This document shows positions 60,613 through 64,000 of a stretch of 64,000 bases of DNA, one piece after another (position 1 is the stretch's first letter; each line of letters opens with the position of its first letter). Made by a program: the position numbers and the translations under genes. Source of the DNA: Paragonimus skrjabini miyazakii (lineage: Eukaryota; Platyhelminthes; Trematoda; Plagiorchiida; Troglotrematidae); contig JTDE01002875.1 in NCBI GenBank assembly GCA_014338405.1, forward strand, positions 22,747 through 86,746, written 5' to 3'. Below the pieces are notes generated by a model, which had not been told where the DNA came from, searched no databases, and worked only from the letters and a program-made list of their open reading frames with translations.

Positions 60613-60866
60613 CTGGTTCAAGATAGCCAACGTCTCAGAGTTCTCGCAGACATCAACAGGACGCTCACCACGATTGTTCAAAACCAGTGGATCAGCATTA
60701 TGACGTATAAGGGTGCGTACGATGCGCACATTACCAGTTTTCGCAGCCTCATGCAAGGCCGTGTCTCCGTTTAATGCCGAGATATTTGGTTGTGCACCAT
60801 GTCTGAGTAGGTAGGCCACCAAACGAGGAAGGCTGCGAGTACTGAATTCGTGCAAAGCAGTTCGTC
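60613..60866 (-). CDS. ANKRD11/12: Ankyrin-repeat exon of the ANKRD11/12-like gene
   Basis: This 254-nt exon supplies 2 nt of a split codon plus 84 codons. Two ankyrin repeats are visible: one begins GRTALHEF and runs to LLRHGAQPN, and the next begins GDTALHEAAKTGN and runs to LIRHNADPL, followed by NNRGERPVDV. The GERPVDV end of the last repeat is the same as in vertebrate ANKRD12, which is the strongest hint to the family at this end. The acceptor is aatag before GA CGA ACT (phase 1), and the donor is CAG followed by gtgacc (phase 0). At least one upstream ankyrin repeat is expected and was not found below 64000. A Penelope-like element begins about 270 bp downstream in the following intron. 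An unrelated ankyrin protein is possible but does not explain the C-terminal exons that follow in phase. Confidence 0.85.
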
Positions 60867-63175
60867 CTATTCACACGAGTAATGATAAACGAAAATTGAC
60901 TGAACCGTACGTACACATGTACATATATATATGTATATATAACTATTCGCTTTTTCCAACTATTTTGTTAAGTACAAACATGTATATTATGAGAAGCTGA
61001 CGGCAGATCCATAACATGGGGTAGAATATGAACGATAATAATAAATATATCAGAGTGAAAGAAATACGAGGAACAATGTGACTCACAACAAGAATGTAAT
61101 GGATTATGATCTTCAGCTGTTTCTGACAACGTACCCAACTAAACGTGCTTGTTGTCCTCTTGATCTTGGCCAGGAAGATGGCAACTAACTGAAAATAGCT
61201 ATACAGTCACGGCTTTCATATTCCGAACTCAGGTCACAAATTGATCACTAGGCTGTTGGTTTCAGTCGAAACCAGTACACACGAATAAGCCGTGACATGG
61301 CAAGTGACGCATATAAGTAAACCTTGTCTGAAACAACGAAGCCTATGAAATGAAGTCAACAGGCAGTGTTTAACAACGTCTTTATGTCCTAAGGACAAGT
61401 TAGTGGACCACGTCATTAGTATTTGTGTTTCAACCACATACCAATAATGCCTCAGAGACACCGGTGGTCGCACACATTTTGTGAACAACTCCCGAGTAAA
61501 CAGACGGGTTCGCAGTTGTATGAGCATCATTCATACAACCACATAGACTCAATTTTCAGAGGAAGACAAAACAACCTGGTAATACGGATGACGTGATGGA
61601 GCAAAAGCTTGGTTTTAGTTACAAAAAAGTGAGCTCATCAAAGATTTCACCATTGCCCGCGAAATTCAAACGGTAGATGAATTTTTCGACCATCCCCAAA
61701 AGTTCACAAGTAGGATGAATACAGGCACATGCTCTTAACGACCTACAACAGCGCCACGCACTTCGCAAGCACATTGGTTAGACTACAAATGTATACACTC
61801 ACAGACATAACACGAATCAGCACAGGAATGTTCCACAAAAAGTAGGACCATAATACAGGGAGAAAATAAGCTAGTATGGTCAAAGTTTAATAACCTTTTG
61901 AATAGGTGTCGGTGACTGTGATCTTGCACATTTGAGAATATTTATTAAACACATCATGATGAGGATTCTTGGGTCTCTAACCAAGGAGAAGCGTGGAACT
62001 GAGAGAAATAAGTAGCAGGATCAGAGGTTTCAAGCCACAGGGTGAATCTATTGTCTGGCTGTTGTGCTGCCTCTTCCAACGGACCCGGTATTCTGCTAAT
62101 GAGGCCCTGCGAGTCAGGTAATGGACGGACACACTATACATGAGTCGGTGAAGTCGCTGAAGATGGCGATAATGACGACAATGGTGATGGTGATGGAAAA
62201 CTGCGCTAGGGATGGAGACATTCTGAATACGATTAATGAGGATTTAACTTATGATAGCCTAACGGTGAAACAGTAATACCGCTACACAGCATGCAAAGCC
62301 TCTCAGGGCGGATTGTTGATTAAGATTCACTCTTCGAATAAGTTAGGTTTCGCAGTCATGTGAGAATACGGAAAGCCCGGATGCACAATGAGCCCACCCA
62401 CCCCCCGTAGAACAAGTTCAAAAAATCTCATTACTGCAAGTTGGCATGCACCAACCTAGCTTCTGAGATGCGACCACTGGTCGTTTCACTCACATATCTA
62501 CCGAAACTTGCGCAACTACCCAATTAGACAAAACAATTCATTCGCTCAGGCATGTCATCATTTAAGATGGACGGAGACACATGCTTTTAACAAGCCTAGA
62601 CTTGCAACTTGCACTTTTGAGGGGCGAAGGTAATTCCATACCGACGAATCAAAGCAGCCAGTCAGTTTAAAGTATCTTAAGTTACCTATGAGTCATCACA
62701 GCCTTATCAGTACAAGTGAAGAAGTATAGCAGATTTCTCGTTATCTTTTGAAACGTCTAACACTGTGACGGCCCTGCCAAGTCAGTCATATGGCAGGCGG
62801 GGCGATTTTTTCAGCCAATTGGGTACAAAGATAGTACTTGACAAAATGTCCAACCGACTACGTTTTCAAATCCTTGAAGCCTCATTGTGCTGGAGTATTG
62901 TTGCATAATATTTCGACACCGGACAGCAGCCGCAAGTAAAGGTGGGAAAACGATCGGACTGTATCTATGTCGTGGCGACTGAGCTGGCAGGGAGATAAGA
63001 GCGAGGTTAACCGCAGAAACTACATTATAAAGTATATCATCCAAGGGAAAATTAACACCACCGGAACATCCATCTTAAAAAGTTATCTCTAGTGTGTTAT
63101 CGATGGAAAAGATGAATGGGCAACCTGAGCATTACTCACCAGCGAGTGCAGGTGAACGTCCGTATATAATTCAGC
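60867..63175. other. Intron upstream of the ankyrin exon, nothing recognised
   Basis: A short TA-rich patch lies at 60918-60938. The expected upstream ankyrin exon was not found. A GAT/GGT-rich simple stretch occurs near 62160-62200. Confidence 0.4.
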
Positions 63176-63184
63176 CGTGCTTCA

Positions 63185-63410
63185 TGCAAGGCCAGTGGCA
63201 CAGTGGTCAACACAGTCGCCTCATGAAGGCGTGATCAGGGTTTTAAACCGCGGTAGTGACAAGAAAATACACCACTGAAGAGTTCTAACAAGAGCAAAAT
63301 TCGAGTACGGTGCTTCTTTCCGAAAGATGCCGAAGGAAAACGTCTACGGAAGTGATAACTGTAGTCAACCGTGAGAGATGTCCAATAACTACTAACTAAA
63401 TATCCACTAC
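63185..63410 (+). mobile_element. tRNA-derived SINE-like copy with clear box A and box B
   Basis: The head has tggcacagtgg, a good box A, and about 45 bp later gggttttaaaccgcgg at the box B position. The body caccactgaagagttctaac parallels the copy at 58265. This is the most tRNA-like head of the set. Confidence 0.68.
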
Positions 63411-64000
63411 CTACCAGCAGGGGAAACGTCAAATAGGAAAGGAGAGGGTGGACAACATGGTGGAACACTGTTGGTGATTTAAAATGGGTATGACAGGGAC
63501 TCAGTGAGGCCTCTTCACCTCCGGTCGGCCTATATAACGCCTGAATCCGCTTATCATACCCACCGGACATATACCTTTTATTTGAACAAAACCAAACAGA
63601 AGTCTTGTTAACAGAGGTAAATGCACCAGCAGAGTCCAAGAAGGCAGCTCATTACTACTCCTGAGAGTAGAGGCAAGAAAGGGACGAACAGGACCATGAA
63701 CATAATGTTATCCACGGAAAAAGGCACACTATCAAGACACGTTAGGAAACCAAGAGTACTAGGAGCGGAGCATAGGGATATCAGATTCGAACCCACAATA
63801 AGTAACGAGGCAGACGGTCCTCAAACGAGTTGTAATTGTTGTTTAGCCCGAACGTGAAGTACGGGTGCACGCAGACGCTTATCTGAACGGGTCCGGGAAC
63901 ACCACCCAGCTTGGCTGAACAGTGGAATAACGAAAACTGTCAACAGTGCAATACTATCGCACTTGGTGGATTCGAATCACTCTGTCAATGTGACGGACGC
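63411..64000. other. Unassigned end of the window
   Basis: Two overlapping frames on opposite strands (63235-63639 minus, 63621-63857 plus) have no motif. A box-B-like gggttcgaatc lies on the minus strand near 63784, without a convincing box A. Confidence 0.35.

Larger units (their letters stand above)
1205..60866 (-). other. ANKRD11/12: Partial ANKRD11/12-family gene, 10 exons recognised
   Basis: This host gene is read from 60866 down to 1205. Exons, in coding order, are 60866-60613, 56239-55858, 49487-48471 (with an assembly gap), 31569-31051, 30116-30035, 20046-19481, 13821-13699, 12868-12773, 12637-12488 and 1291-1205. Intron phases run 1,0,1,0,0,1,0,0,0,0 from the first acceptor, and every junction fits its neighbour. 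The order is ankyrin repeats, then a low-complexity Ser/Thr/Pro region, then a conserved C-terminal domain, as in vertebrate ANKRD11 and ANKRD12. Those proteins are large nuclear chromatin co-regulators; ANKRD11 is known to bind p160 coactivators and HDAC3. A nuclear co-regulator role here is inference from family. About 1090 residues are visible against more than 2000 in the vertebrate proteins, so the middle is shorter or exons were missed. The 5' ankyrin exons and the last coding exon are outside the window. Introns reach about 18 kb and are full of retroelements. Confidence 0.82.

Noticed and set aside
61085..61145. Minus-strand ETAEDHNPLHSC followed by gtgagt, resembling part of an ankyrin repeat exon
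   Set aside because: Splicing from this donor into the ankyrin exon at 60866 would leave a T before GA and create a TGA stop. No second ankyrin motif is present.
63760..63900. Possible tRNA gene on the minus strand near gggttcgaatc
   Set aside because: No box A at the right spacing and no cloverleaf that I can draw.

Overview
The window looks like intron-rich, repeat-dense nuclear DNA of a parasitic flatworm, probably a digenean fluke with a large genome. This rests on SR2-like RTE retrotransposons, Penelope-like elements with GIY-YIG endonucleases, tRNA-derived SINE copies, moderate GC content and very long introns. The species cannot be fixed from the sequence alone. There is no sign of bacterial operons, rRNA, canonical tRNA genes or CRISPR.

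One host gene can be followed across almost the whole window on the minus strand. Ten exons between 60866 and 1205 chain together with consistent GT/AG borders and matching intron phases. They encode an ankyrin-repeat exon (60.6-60.9 kb), a long Ser/Thr/Pro-rich middle part (55.9-56.2, 48.5-49.5, 31.1-31.6, 30.0-30.1 and 19.5-20.0 kb), and a conserved C-terminal domain split over four short exons (13.7-13.8, 12.8, 12.5-12.6 and 1.2-1.3 kb). The ankyrin exon and the C-terminal exons match the vertebrate nuclear co-regulators ANKRD11/ANKRD12 motif by motif. Both ends of the gene are missing: the upstream ankyrin exons should lie above 64000 and the last coding exon below 1.

Almost everything else is intron filled with decayed retroelements. 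On the minus strand there is a head-to-tail series of RTE copies (about 1.7-9.9 kb), an RTE-B copy with an endonuclease-RT fusion (23.3-25.7 kb), an RTE-A mosaic (34.3-38.4 kb), and Penelope-like elements (14.9, 17.1-17.5, 22.3-23.3, 57.9-58.7 and 58.8-60.3 kb). On the plus strand there is another APE-type non-LTR element (25.9-29.2 kb) and RTE copies at 42.5-43.9, 43.9-46.8 and 51.1-54.5 kb. None looks able to make an intact protein.

Three structures stand out. First, near-identical inverted arms (34.3-37.4 and 51.1-54.5 kb) flank one host exon. One arm carries a clean 318-bp retro-insertion with a 10-bp target duplication, and the other arm keeps the empty site. Second, the end of one host exon occurs a second time, joined without an intron to a copy of the next exon, beside a 100-N assembly gap. 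Third, short RTE 3' ends of about 320 bp break off at the same point in two places, one of them with a 5' inversion.
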